From positions 124,001-188,000 of the forward strand of contig NZ_FNVX01000004.1 in assembly GCF_900104585.1 (NCBI RefSeq): 64,000 bases of DNA. Reading direction: 5' to 3'. The position numbers and the translations under genes are program-made. The notes under the pieces are model-generated. The model did no database searches, was not told the origin of the DNA, and saw only the letters and a program-made list of their open reading frames with translations. Positions 38,950 to 47,237 of the stretch are shown in pieces. This stretch comes from Bacteroides ihuae (lineage in GTDB: Bacteria; Bacteroidota; Bacteroidia; Bacteroidales; Bacteroidaceae). Positions within the stretch are counted from its first letter, which is position 1, and every line of letters begins with the position of its first letter.

Positions 38950-39381
38950 ATGAAAACAATAGGAATTTGTTCCGATCATGCAGGTTTCGAGTTGAAACAG
39001 TTTGTAAAGAGTTGGCTAGAGGCTAAAGGATGGCCCTATAAAGACTACGGAACATATACAGCAGAAAGTTGTGATTACGCCGATTTTGCCCATCCACTAG
39101 CTTATGCCATTGAAGCAGAAGAATGCTACCCGGGCATTGCGATATGTGGTAGCGGAAACGGCATTAATATCACACTAAACAAGCATCAGGGCATTCGTGC
39201 CGCCCTTTGTTGGATTCCGGAAATAGCAGAACTTGCTCGTCGGCACAATAATGCGAACATACTGGTCATGCCGGGACGTTTCATTACTACTGACGAAGCT
39301 GATGTTATCATGACCACATTCTTTGCTGCAGAATTTGAAGGAGGCCGTCATCAAAGACGAATTGATAAAATTCCTCTTTAA
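38950..39381 (+). CDS. rpiB: Ribose-5-phosphate isomerase B
   Basis: A 143-aa RpiB/LacAB-family enzyme. It starts IGICSDHAGFELK, has the active-site Cys loop AICGSGNGINITLNK and the ARRHNNANILVMPGR segment. It interconverts ribose-5-phosphate and ribulose-5-phosphate, completing the pentose phosphate link beside transketolase. Position corresponds to BT0346. Confidence 0.95.
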   Translation: MKTIGICSDHAGFELKQFVKSWLEAKGWPYKDYGTYTAESCDYADFAHPLAYAIEAEECYPGIAICGSGNGINITLNKHQGIRAALCWIPEIAELARRHNNANILVMPGRFITTDEADVIMTTFFAAEFEGGRHQRRIDKIPL

Positions 39382-39398
39382 TATTTTAGGGTAAATGC

Positions 39399-39429
39399 TT
39401 GACTTAAGCAATGTAATGTTGTATCTTTG
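39399..39429 (+). promoter_or_regulatory. Promoter inside the gap after rpiB
   Basis: TTG (39399-39401), a 20-nt spacer and TATCTTTG (39422-39429) fit the Bacteroides consensus well. No coding frame follows; a terminator lies only 40-70 nt downstream. Confidence 0.6.
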
Positions 39430-39435
39430 TTAGCA

Positions 39436-39502
39436 TAATCATAAAGTATATTCAGATTAAAATACGGTAAAAGGAAGAAGTTTCGACTTCTTCCTTTTTT
39501 TT
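39436..39502 (+). ncRNA. Candidate small RNA of about 67 nt
   Basis: The predicted start is about 7 nt after the -7 box ending at 39429. The transcript would end at an intrinsic terminator with 13-bp arms (39469-39481 and 39486-39498), a TTCG tetraloop and a T-run to 39502. No ORF of useful length fits inside. The stem-loop may instead serve only as the rpiB operon terminator. Confidence 0.45.
39469..39502 (+). terminator. Intrinsic terminator downstream of rpiB
   Basis: Perfect 13-bp arms with a TTCG tetraloop followed by a long T-run form the clearest Rho-independent terminator in the window. It lies 87 nt after the rpiB stop. Confidence 0.85.
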
Positions 39503-40096
39503 GTTTTGCGCCGTGCTATTTATCCTCAAAAACGCCTCAGATTGCTCAAAAGAAAGGTTCAGATGAGCCAACTGCACGGTTCTCTTCAGTCAAAAGACGG
39601 TTTCTCTTCACTAATATGCTTATGCGTCATCGGAATAACTCTTATATGAAAAATAAAAGTTTCTCTTTGTTACCTCCTAAACTCCTATATGTTCTTAGAA
39701 ATTTCAGATAGCGTTAATAATCAATAAACTTGCTATTGACAAGAATGAGCTCAAAAGGTAAGTACTTAGGTTCTTTAAAATAGTATACCAATAGATCTGG
39801 GGATTAATATGCTGTCGATAATCGCTAGCGCCGCTATTAATTGTTATGTTCAAATATCCGGCGTCTCCAACAAGTTTTATTTCTATAGAGAGTTACTGAA
39901 GCTATTCGAGTAACCACCAAAAGATTACCAAAATCAGACGTCTCTCTTATATAGGTCACTTGAGAAGAATACTGATCATAAATTCTGCACTCTTATTAGG
40001 TATCATGTCTTGAAGTTTCCATCTCATGTTAGTATAAAAATAGTTAACACCAATGAAATATATCACAAATCATAACATATTACATTAAACTTAATT

Positions 40097-40104
40097 TATA
40101 TTTG
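40097..40104 (+). promoter_or_regulatory. Candidate -7 box for the glycyl radical enzyme operon
   Basis: TATATTTG matches the consensus and lies 42 nt before the activase ATG at 40147. No -33 TTG was found at the usual spacing. Confidence 0.35.
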
Positions 40105-40146
40105 AGAATCTAACATTTACAAAACAGACTTTCAAAAGGATTCGCA

Positions 40147-41130
40147 ATGAAAGTACGTATAGGAGAAATGGAACATCGCACACACACTCATCATCTCAGG
40201 GTGTTTGATGTGGCGGAATTATCTAAGCAAGATGGTCCCGGTGTCCGTACAGTAGTGTATTTTCAGGGATGTCCTGCACAGTGCGAGTGGTGCCATTCGC
40301 CGCACTCACAAATATATAATGCCCCCTTGATGAGTCTTTCGGCTTTATGCCTAGGATGTGGTCGTTGTGCAGAAGTTTGCAAGCATAAGGTACATGAATT
40401 CAATGAATTCGGACATATTCTACACCGAGAACGCTGTGTAGGATGTGGTAATTGTATCGACCAATGTCCAAGAAGCATTACAGGAATAAAAGGTAGTGCG
40501 CTACATCTTCCTACAACAGAAACAACGGTGTTATCACTTTGGGAACAGATACTTCCATATCTTCGTCTTACCCGCAAGCAAGGCGGCATTACATTGTCGG
40601 GAGGAGAAGCTTTACTACAGCCGCAAGCTGCGGAAGAGTTACTACGACTCTGCAAGCAGGAAGGAATACATACGGTCATTGAAACATCGGGGCTACTGCC
40701 ATTGGACATCTATAAAAGAATGATCCCACTAGTTGATGTATGGCTATTCGGCATGCGGGTAATTACCGGTTGTAAACATCAGCGACACGACGAGCAAATC
40801 AGCAATGTTCTAGATTATTTAGTAAATAAAGGAGCTAAAGTACTACCTCAAATACCTATGGTTCCAGGTTTCTTTGATAGGGATGATGTTTTACATAGTA
40901 TTTCCTCAATACTGATAAAAAATGGTATAAATACAGTCACTATTCTTCCATGGAATGTGAATTTTGACGTAAATTATCAACGTAGTGGTATAGCGTTGAA
41001 AATGGCTGTGCCTAATGCTTCGGATATTGAATCTTGTGAATCTAAAATAACATCTTTTTTTACTCACCTTAATTTTAATATTTATGAAAGAGAATCAATG
41101 GAATTTAAATCTGGAAAGCCAGATGAGTGA
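40147..41130 (+). CDS. Glycyl radical enzyme activase (radical SAM, with two extra 4Fe-4S clusters)
   Basis: A 327-aa activating enzyme. The radical SAM Cys triad is Cys42, Cys46 and Cys49 in GCPAQCEWCHSP, preceded by DGPGVRTVVYF. A ferredoxin-like insert gives two more cluster sites: Cys68/71/74/78 and Cys97/100/103/107. GGEALLQP is the SAM-binding GGE motif. The insert places it with activases of eliminase-type glycyl radical enzymes rather than with the short pyruvate formate-lyase activase. The usual WCHNPE is here WCHSPHS. Its 3' end overlaps the next gene, which it should activate by abstracting H from the glycyl residue. Confidence 0.9.
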   Translation: MKVRIGEMEHRTHTHHLRVFDVAELSKQDGPGVRTVVYFQGCPAQCEWCHSPHSQIYNAPLMSLSALCLGCGRCAEVCKHKVHEFNEFGHILHRERCVGCGNCIDQCPRSITGIKGSALHLPTTETTVLSLWEQILPYLRLTRKQGGITLSGGEALLQPQAAEELLRLCKQEGIHTVIETSGLLPLDIYKRMIPLVDVWLFGMRVITGCKHQRHDEQISNVLDYLVNKGAKVLPQIPMVPGFFDRDDVLHSISSILIKNGINTVTILPWNVNFDVNYQRSGIALKMAVPNASDIESCESKITSFFTHLNFNIYERESMEFKSGKPDE

Positions 41131-43807
41131 TAGAGTTAAGAAACTCTATGATACTTTGATAAGCAAGGCTCTCGGGGATCGCTCGGAGGAGTGGTTTAGC
41201 CAGGACATGTTTGATAATGTAGTGAAAGAGAATAGCACTACTAACGAGAAGTATCCGCTTTGGAAATCTATCGAAAATTGTTCCGTCATTGTGCGGCGTT
41301 CAGTAGCCATAGATCGGATGCTCACAGCAATGACAGACAAAGAATGTAGCAAGAAAACACATACGGCAGATATTCTGGAAGGCGACTTACTTCTAGGAGC
41401 AATGCCTATGGGCTCTAATGGATTAGGGAAAATGTTCCCTCGTTTCCTTACTGATGACGAACTGCGGGCCGGCTCCATCACCAACCGTAATGCAGCATCT
41501 CTCTTTGGACACAACTCAATGGATTATAGCGACTTGCTAAGTGATGGGCTACAGAAAAAGATAGATACCTGTTCAGCCGAACTGGACACATTAGCTCCTC
41601 AGATCAAGAAAGGTAAGACTCTTGTTAAAAGGCTCTACGATACTTATAATAAACGTGATCAAGATTCTTCTCCTGCGGAAGACAACGAAGAGAACTTAAG
41701 ACTATTGAGACTGGAAGAGGGAAAACTGATTAGCTTAAAGAAAAAATTCGATTTCTATTGGGCAGTAAAGTTAGCTTGTAAGGCTGTAGTTAACTATGCT
41801 ACTCGCTGGGCTGTGATTGCTGAACATGATGCAGAAAAGTACCCTGAAAGAAGAGAAGAGTTGATGGATTTAGCCCGCATAGCACGTAAAGTTCCTCGCT
41901 TACCAGCTGATACGTTTCACGAGGCTGTGCAAAGCATTTGTTTCTTTCACATAGCTTTGCATGCTTCTATGAATCTCATTTCCTTAGGAAGGTTGGACCA
42001 AGTACTACAGCCCTATTTGGCTAAAAAGGACAAAGAAGAGAAGTACAGTCCTCTGGAAATATTCGAATGCTTAATAATAAAATGTGCAGGGCGTCTCAAT
42101 TTAAGTTCAAAATATTTAGTAAAACAGGATCATGTGGATTATGCTACCGTATTGGGTACACATCCGTATTATATTGATCAAAAGGCAGGGGTAAATAACT
42201 TTTTGCAGAACATAATTATTGGCGGAAAAAAGCCGGATGGATCGGATGCGACAAATGATTGTACTTTTCTTATTTTACAAGCTATTGAAAATGTAAATTT
42301 GCCGGCCCCGGGCATTTATGTTCGTTTGCATAAAGATAGTCCTGATGCACTATTTCGGCAAGTAGCTAAATCAATCTATCAAACAAAAAATAATCCTTCT
42401 ATCTTAAATGATGAGATTATGATTCCGGCAATGTACAAAGCTCTAATGCAAGATGAGAAGAATACAAACGAAGTGAGTACCCGTATGCAATCATTGGCCA
42501 ATGACTATTGCGTAGATGGGTGCTGGGAACCTATTCTGAATGGGCAATCGGATTGGACTTTTGGTATGATGGTAGGTTTACAAGCGTTAGAGTCAGCATT
42601 GAACCAAGGAGCTTCTTTAAAGAAAGACGATGAACTATTTCGGGGAGCCAAGGTATCTCCAACCACTCCTATTCCTAAAAGCTTTGAAGAGGTTATGAAA
42701 TACTTGAAAGTCCACATGCAATTCTTTGTTGACCAATCCGTAATGTCTCTCTTTCTATACTATATGATAGATGAAAACGCGGCACCATCGCCTCTATTTT
42801 CGGCATATCTCAAAGGATGTATGGAAAAAGGACGAGATAAAGCAGCAGGAGGAGCTTACCATAACTTAGGAGGCTTGATTCTAGGTTCTGTGCCAGATAT
42901 GGTTAATCAACTAGCCGCTTTGCAACGCTGGGTTTATGAAGAAAAGAAATATAGCTTAGAGTTAGTTTGCGAAGCTATTCGAGAGAATTTTGGCAAAAAC
43001 AAATTATCTCCAGATAAAAAGGAATCAGAAGAGGAAAAGATATTAAGGGAATCAAAGAATTCACAATACAACGAAATTAGCAATGATTTCGACAATGATT
43101 CTCCTAAATTCGGAAATAATGATGTGAAAGCCGATGCCTTAACCAGCCAAGTATTAGATATATTTTATCAATGCGTTCAAGAATCTGCTAAATTTGGTAA
43201 GTATCTGTTTCAAGATGTTCATCCAGAGAAAGAATGGAGAAAGGTGGCCTCTTTGCGTAGTTTAGCAGGCTATTATGGTCTTCCGCTTGGTATGACTTAC
43301 GATATAAAAATGAAGATCACTGCCGGATTGGGAACTTTTGAACAATACAACTGGCAAGGACGTGGTGCTGCTGCTTCAGCTAATCGTCCGGATGGCATGC
43401 CTATTGCTCCTAATTTTTCTCCCGTCCCTGGCACTGTTGATCAAGGTATAATGGGAACATTAAGCTCTTTATCTAAGTTTAATCTCAACCGCTTTGCTGC
43501 TGGAGTAATCACTGATATTTGCTTAAAAGATGAAAGCGTAACTCCTGACATAGTGCAACAAGTCATCCACGAGTTTATTGTTCAAGGAGGTGGCATGATG
43601 ACGATGGCTATAGGAACATCAGATCTATACCAAGAGATATATAAGGTAACACAAGAAGCTCTTAAAAAATCTGAAGCCGACGCGGTGGCGATGCTTTTGC
43701 CGTATGCTGGAGTAAATGTACGTATTGGTGGTTGGCAAACACCTTTCATTACTTTACCTCTCGATCACATGGAAAATTATATAAAACGTCCTATGAACGA
43801 AAAATAA
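41084..43807 (+). CDS. Atypical glycyl radical enzyme, substrate unknown
   Basis: A 907-aa PFL-like glycyl radical enzyme. If it starts at 41123 (MSDRVKK) it has 894 aa and overlaps the activase by 8 nt instead of 47. The thiyl Cys is Cys480 in DGCWEP with Glu482 two residues on, the Cys-x-Glu arrangement of dehydratases and C-N or C-S lyases. Pyruvate formate-lyase has Cys-Cys instead. A Trp replaces the usual Val/Ile between them. The glycyl loop reads NVRIGGWQ, with Gly883 as the likely radical site; the consensus is RVxGY/F. Compared with the usual ~790-850 aa there are extra charged stretches at about 150-220 and 640-690. I do not recognise the substrate. A strong terminator follows. Confidence 0.85.
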   Translation: MKENQWNLNLESQMSDRVKKLYDTLISKALGDRSEEWFSQDMFDNVVKENSTTNEKYPLWKSIENCSVIVRRSVAIDRMLTAMTDKECSKKTHTADILEGDLLLGAMPMGSNGLGKMFPRFLTDDELRAGSITNRNAASLFGHNSMDYSDLLSDGLQKKIDTCSAELDTLAPQIKKGKTLVKRLYDTYNKRDQDSSPAEDNEENLRLLRLEEGKLISLKKKFDFYWAVKLACKAVVNYATRWAVIAEHDAEKYPERREELMDLARIARKVPRLPADTFHEAVQSICFFHIALHASMNLISLGRLDQVLQPYLAKKDKEEKYSPLEIFECLIIKCAGRLNLSSKYLVKQDHVDYATVLGTHPYYIDQKAGVNNFLQNIIIGGKKPDGSDATNDCTFLILQAIENVNLPAPGIYVRLHKDSPDALFRQVAKSIYQTKNNPSILNDEIMIPAMYKALMQDEKNTNEVSTRMQSLANDYCVDGCWEPILNGQSDWTFGMMVGLQALESALNQGASLKKDDELFRGAKVSPTTPIPKSFEEVMKYLKVHMQFFVDQSVMSLFLYYMIDENAAPSPLFSAYLKGCMEKGRDKAAGGAYHNLGGLILGSVPDMVNQLAALQRWVYEEKKYSLELVCEAIRENFGKNKLSPDKKESEEEKILRESKNSQYNEISNDFDNDSPKFGNNDVKADALTSQVLDIFYQCVQESAKFGKYLFQDVHPEKEWRKVASLRSLAGYYGLPLGMTYDIKMKITAGLGTFEQYNWQGRGAAASANRPDGMPIAPNFSPVPGTVDQGIMGTLSSLSKFNLNRFAAGVITDICLKDESVTPDIVQQVIHEFIVQGGGMMTMAIGTSDLYQEIYKVTQEALKKSEADAVAMLLPYAGVNVRIGGWQTPFITLPLDHMENYIKRPMNEK

Positions 43808-43816
43808 TACACTCTG

Positions 43817-43861
43817 AATAAAGACTCCGAAGAATTGAATCAGTTCTTCGGAGTCTTTATT
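43817..43861 (+). terminator. Terminator after the glycyl radical enzyme gene
   Basis: Perfect 18-bp arms (43817-43834 and 43844-43861) with a 9-nt loop; the distal arm ends in CTTTATT. The flanking A and T stretches could allow function in both directions. Confidence 0.8.
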
Positions 43862-43987
43862 ATAATTATAACCATATTTTTGTAATAGGGATATCGAAAA
43901 AACATATTGCAATAGAATTGTCCCAATTATATCAATAATTGCACTATTTCCACCAAAAACTAGTCCCTATAAGTCCTTGCAGAGTGA

Positions 43988-43995
43988 TACATTTG
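43988..43995 (+). promoter_or_regulatory. Candidate -7 box for the GH28 gene
   Basis: TACATTTG matches the consensus, 40 nt before the ATG at 44036. No good -33 element was seen. Confidence 0.35.
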
Positions 43996-44035
43996 CAACC
44001 TGAAATCTATTAACCATCTATAAACCCAAAAGAAA

Positions 44036-45445
44036 ATGATGAAAAAAGTATTCGGAATCATTTGTTTGCTCATCGCAACTCTTTCAGTCAACGCAAGTTC
44101 TATCGACTTTGACAAAGCCTTCAAAGAAAGTGCCAAGATAGAGAAACAAATCAAAAAGACATCGTTTCCTAAACATTCGTATACAATTACCGACTTCGGA
44201 GCAAAGCCCGACAACGAGGCAGAACCTTGTCACGAAGCCATCAATCTGGCCATTCTTACATGTAGCCAAGCTGGCGGAGGAACAGTGATTGTACCCAAAG
44301 GCACCTTCTATACAGGTCCAATCACCCTAAAAAGTAATGTCAATCTACGCATAGAAGAAGGAGCTCAATTGAAGTTCTCGACAGACCAAAGTCTTTATTT
44401 TCCGGCAGTAATCACTCGCTGGGAAGGCATCGACTGCTACAATGCCCGTCCACTAATTTATGCTTATGGAGAAACGAACATTGCCATTACCGGCAAAGGA
44501 ACAATAGACGGACAAGCCTCCAATGAAAACTGGTGGGCTATGTGCGGAGCACCTCACTACGGATGGAAAGAAGGTATGGTAGCTCAACGTAATGGTGGCC
44601 GCGAGCGCCTTTTGATGTATGGTGAAACTGGCACACCTATCTATAAGCGAATTATGAAACCTGAAGATGGTATGCGTCCTCAGCTTATCAACCTATATTC
44701 TTGCAATACCGTACTGATAGAAGATGTAACACTACTCAACTCTCCATTCTGGGTTATCCACCCACTCTTCTGCGAAAGTCTGATTGTACGTGGGGTAAAC
44801 ATCTTTAACCGTGGCCCCAATGGCGATGGATGCGATCCTGAATCGTGCAAAAACGTGTTGATAGAAAACTGTATCTTCGACACAGGCGATGATTGTATTG
44901 CTATCAAATCAGGAAGAAATGGTGATGGTCGTAAATGGAACATTCCAAGTGAAAACATCATCGTTAGAGGCTGTGAAATGAAAAACGGACACGGTGGTGT
45001 TGTTATTGGTAGCGAAATATCGGGAGGTTATCGTAATTTGTTTGTAGAAAATTGCAAGATGGACAGTCCTGAGCTTGAGCGCGTTATTCGTATTAAAACC
45101 AGTACCTGTCGTGGTGGCCTGATAGAAAATGTTTTTGTACGCAATATCACCGTAGGACAATGTCGCGAAGCTGTACTGCGCATCAACCTGCAATACGAAA
45201 ATCGTGAGAAATGCAATCGTGGCTTTAATCCAACAGTGCGCAACGTACATTTAAAGAATGTAACATGCCAAAAGAGTCAATTGGGTGTATATATCGTTGG
45301 TCTTGACAGTCCAGAAAACGTATATAACATCAGCGTAGAAGATTCTCACTTCAACAACGTATCCAAAGATAAAAACAATATAAGCGGAGCTAAAGATGTA
45401 ACTTTCAAGAACCTTTATATCAACGGCAAACTTGTGAATAAGTAA
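44036..45445 (+). CDS. GH28 polygalacturonase-family glycoside hydrolase
   Basis: A 469-aa secreted right-handed beta-helix enzyme (signal peptide ending VNAS). The GH28 active-site set appears in order: NGDGCDPESC, DTGDDCIAIKSG (catalytic Asp pair), NGHGGVVIGSE (the GHG motif) and RVIRIKTS (RIK). It hydrolyses galacturonosyl or related pectic linkages, probably exo-acting given this length class. It stands alone with its own terminator, but pectin carries arabinan side chains, so it fits the neighbourhood. The start may be 44036 or the ATG at 44039. Confidence 0.9.
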   Translation: MMKKVFGIICLLIATLSVNASSIDFDKAFKESAKIEKQIKKTSFPKHSYTITDFGAKPDNEAEPCHEAINLAILTCSQAGGGTVIVPKGTFYTGPITLKSNVNLRIEEGAQLKFSTDQSLYFPAVITRWEGIDCYNARPLIYAYGETNIAITGKGTIDGQASNENWWAMCGAPHYGWKEGMVAQRNGGRERLLMYGETGTPIYKRIMKPEDGMRPQLINLYSCNTVLIEDVTLLNSPFWVIHPLFCESLIVRGVNIFNRGPNGDGCDPESCKNVLIENCIFDTGDDCIAIKSGRNGDGRKWNIPSENIIVRGCEMKNGHGGVVIGSEISGGYRNLFVENCKMDSPELERVIRIKTSTCRGGLIENVFVRNITVGQCREAVLRINLQYENREKCNRGFNPTVRNVHLKNVTCQKSQLGVYIVGLDSPENVYNISVEDSHFNNVSKDKNNISGAKDVTFKNLYINGKLVNK

Positions 45446-45466
45446 GTCGACGTTCAACGAATATTC

Positions 45467-45517
45467 AGCCGAATTGGTGACATATAGATAGCCTATCATC
45501 ACCGATTCGGCTTTTTA
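45467..45517 (+). terminator. Terminator after the GH28 gene
   Basis: 14-bp arms (45467-45480 and 45499-45512, one G-T wobble) are followed by TTTTTATTTT. Confidence 0.75.
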
Positions 45518-45574
45518 TTTTGTCTGTTTTCCTATTTTTCACGAGAAAAATGAACGCTGTTTCTAAATATGAGC

Positions 45575-45582
45575 TATCTTTG
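45575..45582 (+). promoter_or_regulatory. -7 box of the TPR/oxidoreductase operon
   Basis: TATCTTTG matches the consensus, 31 nt before the ATG at 45614. This placement is why the shorter start of the TPR gene is preferred; the long frame from 45569 begins before the box. Confidence 0.5.
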
Positions 45583-45613
45583 CCACTCAATAATCCGTAT
45601 ATTTACACACAAT

Positions 45614-45883
45614 ATGGAGCAACTGAATACCATAAAAGAACTGATTAATCAAGGTAATATAGATAAAGCCATTCAAGAACTCGAACGTTTTCTACAAACG
45701 AATGACACCGAAAAAGATGATGCCTATTATCTTCTGGGGAATGCTTATCGGAAGCTGGGAGACTGGCAGAAAGCCTTGAATAATTACCAATTCGCCATTG
45801 AACTCAACCCCCAAAGCCCGGCTTTACAGGCTCGCAAAATGGTTATGGACATTATGAATTTCTACTACCAAGGATATGTATAA
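45614..45883 (+). CDS. Small tetratricopeptide-repeat protein
   Basis: An 89-aa cytoplasmic protein with no signal peptide. It holds about two TPR units, visible in DDAYYLLGNAYRKLGDWQKA followed by LNNYQFAIELNPQSP. It is the first gene of the 2-oxoacid:ferredoxin oxidoreductase operon, 25 nt before the ferredoxin-like subunit. A scaffold or assembly role for the complex is possible, but this is only inferred from context. Confidence 0.8.
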   Translation: MEQLNTIKELINQGNIDKAIQELERFLQTNDTEKDDAYYLLGNAYRKLGDWQKALNNYQFAIELNPQSPALQARKMVMDIMNFYYQGYV

Positions 45884-45908
45884 TCAACTAACGTAATAAG
45901 ATAAGATT

Positions 45909-46136
45909 ATGGCTAAAATCAGAGGAGCAATAGTTGTCAACACAGAACGCTGCAAAGGATGCAACCTATGTGTGGTAGCTTGCCCGGTAAAAGTTATCTC
46001 TCTAGCAAAGGAGGTTAATGCAAAAGGGTACAATTATGCCCTGGAATACTTAGAAAACACCTGTATCGGATGCAGCGCATGCGCAACTGTTTGTCCGGAC
46101 GGATGTATTACTGTTTACAAGGTTAAATGCGAATAA
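45909..46136 (+). CDS. 2-oxoacid:ferredoxin oxidoreductase, ferredoxin-like (delta) subunit
   Basis: A 75-aa protein with two 4Fe-4S binding sites: CKGCNLCVVACP and CIGCSACATVCP. It passes electrons from the thiamine-diphosphate site to ferredoxin. It lies 10 nt before the alpha subunit ATG at 46147. The four-subunit arrangement (delta, alpha, beta, gamma) is that of 2-oxoglutarate or 2-oxoisovalerate oxidoreductases. Confidence 0.92.
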   Translation: MAKIRGAIVVNTERCKGCNLCVVACPVKVISLAKEVNAKGYNYALEYLENTCIGCSACATVCPDGCITVYKVKCE

Positions 46137-46146
46137 ATTGAAGAAT

Positions 46147-47229
46147 ATGGAAGAAGAAGTTGTATTAATGAAGGGAAACGAAGCTATCTCACATGCCGCC
46201 ATTCGTTGTGGCGCAGACGGATACTTTGGCTACCCCATCACTCCGCAATCGGAAGTATTGGAGACTCTTGCCGAACTTAAACCGTGGGAAACCACCGGCA
46301 TGGTAGTTCTTCAGGCCGAAAGTGAAGTAGCAGCTATAAATATGGTATACGGCGGAGCCGGAAGCGGTAAAAAGGTGATGACCTCATCTTCAAGTCCCGG
46401 CATCAGCTTAAAACAAGAAGGAATCTCTTACATTGCAGGTGCCGAACTGCCCTGTCTGATTGTGAACGTGATGCGTGGAGGTCCCGGATTGGGAACCATT
46501 CAACCCAGTCAGGCCGATTACTTTCAGACAGTAAAGGGTGGTGGACACGGAGACTATAGGCTGATCGCATTGGCCCCCGCCTCAGTACAAGAGATGGCCG
46601 ACTTTGTCGAATTATCATTTGAACTTGCTTTCAAATATCGCAATCCCGTTATGATGTTGGCCGATGGTGTCATCGGACAGATGATGGAGAAAGTCGTTCT
46701 TCCGGCCCAGAAAAAACGCCTGACAGACGAAGAAGTAATTGCACGCTGCCCGTGGGCTACTACTGGAAAGACAAAAGGAAGAAAGCCTAATATCATCACT
46801 TCTCTTGAGCTTGACCCAAATGCAATGGAGCAAAACAACCTTCGCCTCCAAGCTAAATATAAAGTGATCGAAGAAAATGAAGTGCGCTATGAGGAAATAG
46901 AGTGCGAAGATGCTGACTATCTCATCGTGGCTTTTGGTTCCATGGCTCGTATCGGACAAAAAGCAATGGAGATTGCTCGTGAAGAAGGCATCAAAGTAGG
47001 TATTCTACGTCCCATCACTTTGTGGCCGTTCCCTACAAAAGCCATCGCAGGCTATGCAGATAAAGTAAAAGGAATGCTTTCTCTTGAATTAAATGCCGGA
47101 CAGATGATAGAAGATATTCGCTTGGCAGTAAACGGAAGAGTGAAAGTTGAGCACTTCGGACGTTTAGGCGGCATTGTGCCCGACCCTGACGAAATTGTTG
47201 TAGCCCTGAAAGAAAAACTAATCAAATAA
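46147..47229 (+). CDS. 2-oxoacid:ferredoxin oxidoreductase, alpha subunit (VorB/KorA type)
   Basis: A 360-aa subunit with the start at the ATG 46147 (MEEEVVLMKGNEA); a TTG nine bases upstream gives a longer frame without support. Motifs: GYPITPQSEVLE, a TSSSSPGISL segment and VMRGGPGLGTIQPSQADY, typical of the pyrimidine-binding domain. A transketolase C-terminal-like domain covers about 240-360. The complex oxidatively decarboxylates a 2-oxoacid to an acyl-CoA, or runs in reverse for biosynthesis. Branched-chain 2-oxoacid or 2-oxoglutarate cannot be decided here. Confidence 0.9.
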   Translation: MEEEVVLMKGNEAISHAAIRCGADGYFGYPITPQSEVLETLAELKPWETTGMVVLQAESEVAAINMVYGGAGSGKKVMTSSSSPGISLKQEGISYIAGAELPCLIVNVMRGGPGLGTIQPSQADYFQTVKGGGHGDYRLIALAPASVQEMADFVELSFELAFKYRNPVMMLADGVIGQMMEKVVLPAQKKRLTDEEVIARCPWATTGKTKGRKPNIITSLELDPNAMEQNNLRLQAKYKVIEENEVRYEEIECEDADYLIVAFGSMARIGQKAMEIAREEGIKVGILRPITLWPFPTKAIAGYADKVKGMLSLELNAGQMIEDIRLAVNGRVKVEHFGRLGGIVPDPDEIVVALKEKLIK

Positions 47230-47237
47230 GAATCAAG

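Larger units (their letters stand above)
39382..40146 (+). other. 765-bp stretch without a gene
   Basis: The first 120 bp hold a promoter and terminator pair (39399-39502). The rest has no open frame that looks coding and no tRNA- or rRNA-like sequence. A short direct repeat of the form ACGGTT(T)CTCTTCA occurs near 39577 and 39597. A TATATTTG box at 40097-40104 precedes the activase gene. The middle may be degenerate sequence left by a lost gene. Confidence 0.5.

Noticed and set aside
41084..43807. Pyruvate formate-lyase
   Set aside because: The Cys-Cys active-site pair is absent; a single Cys followed by x-Glu is present, and the activase has the two-cluster insert.
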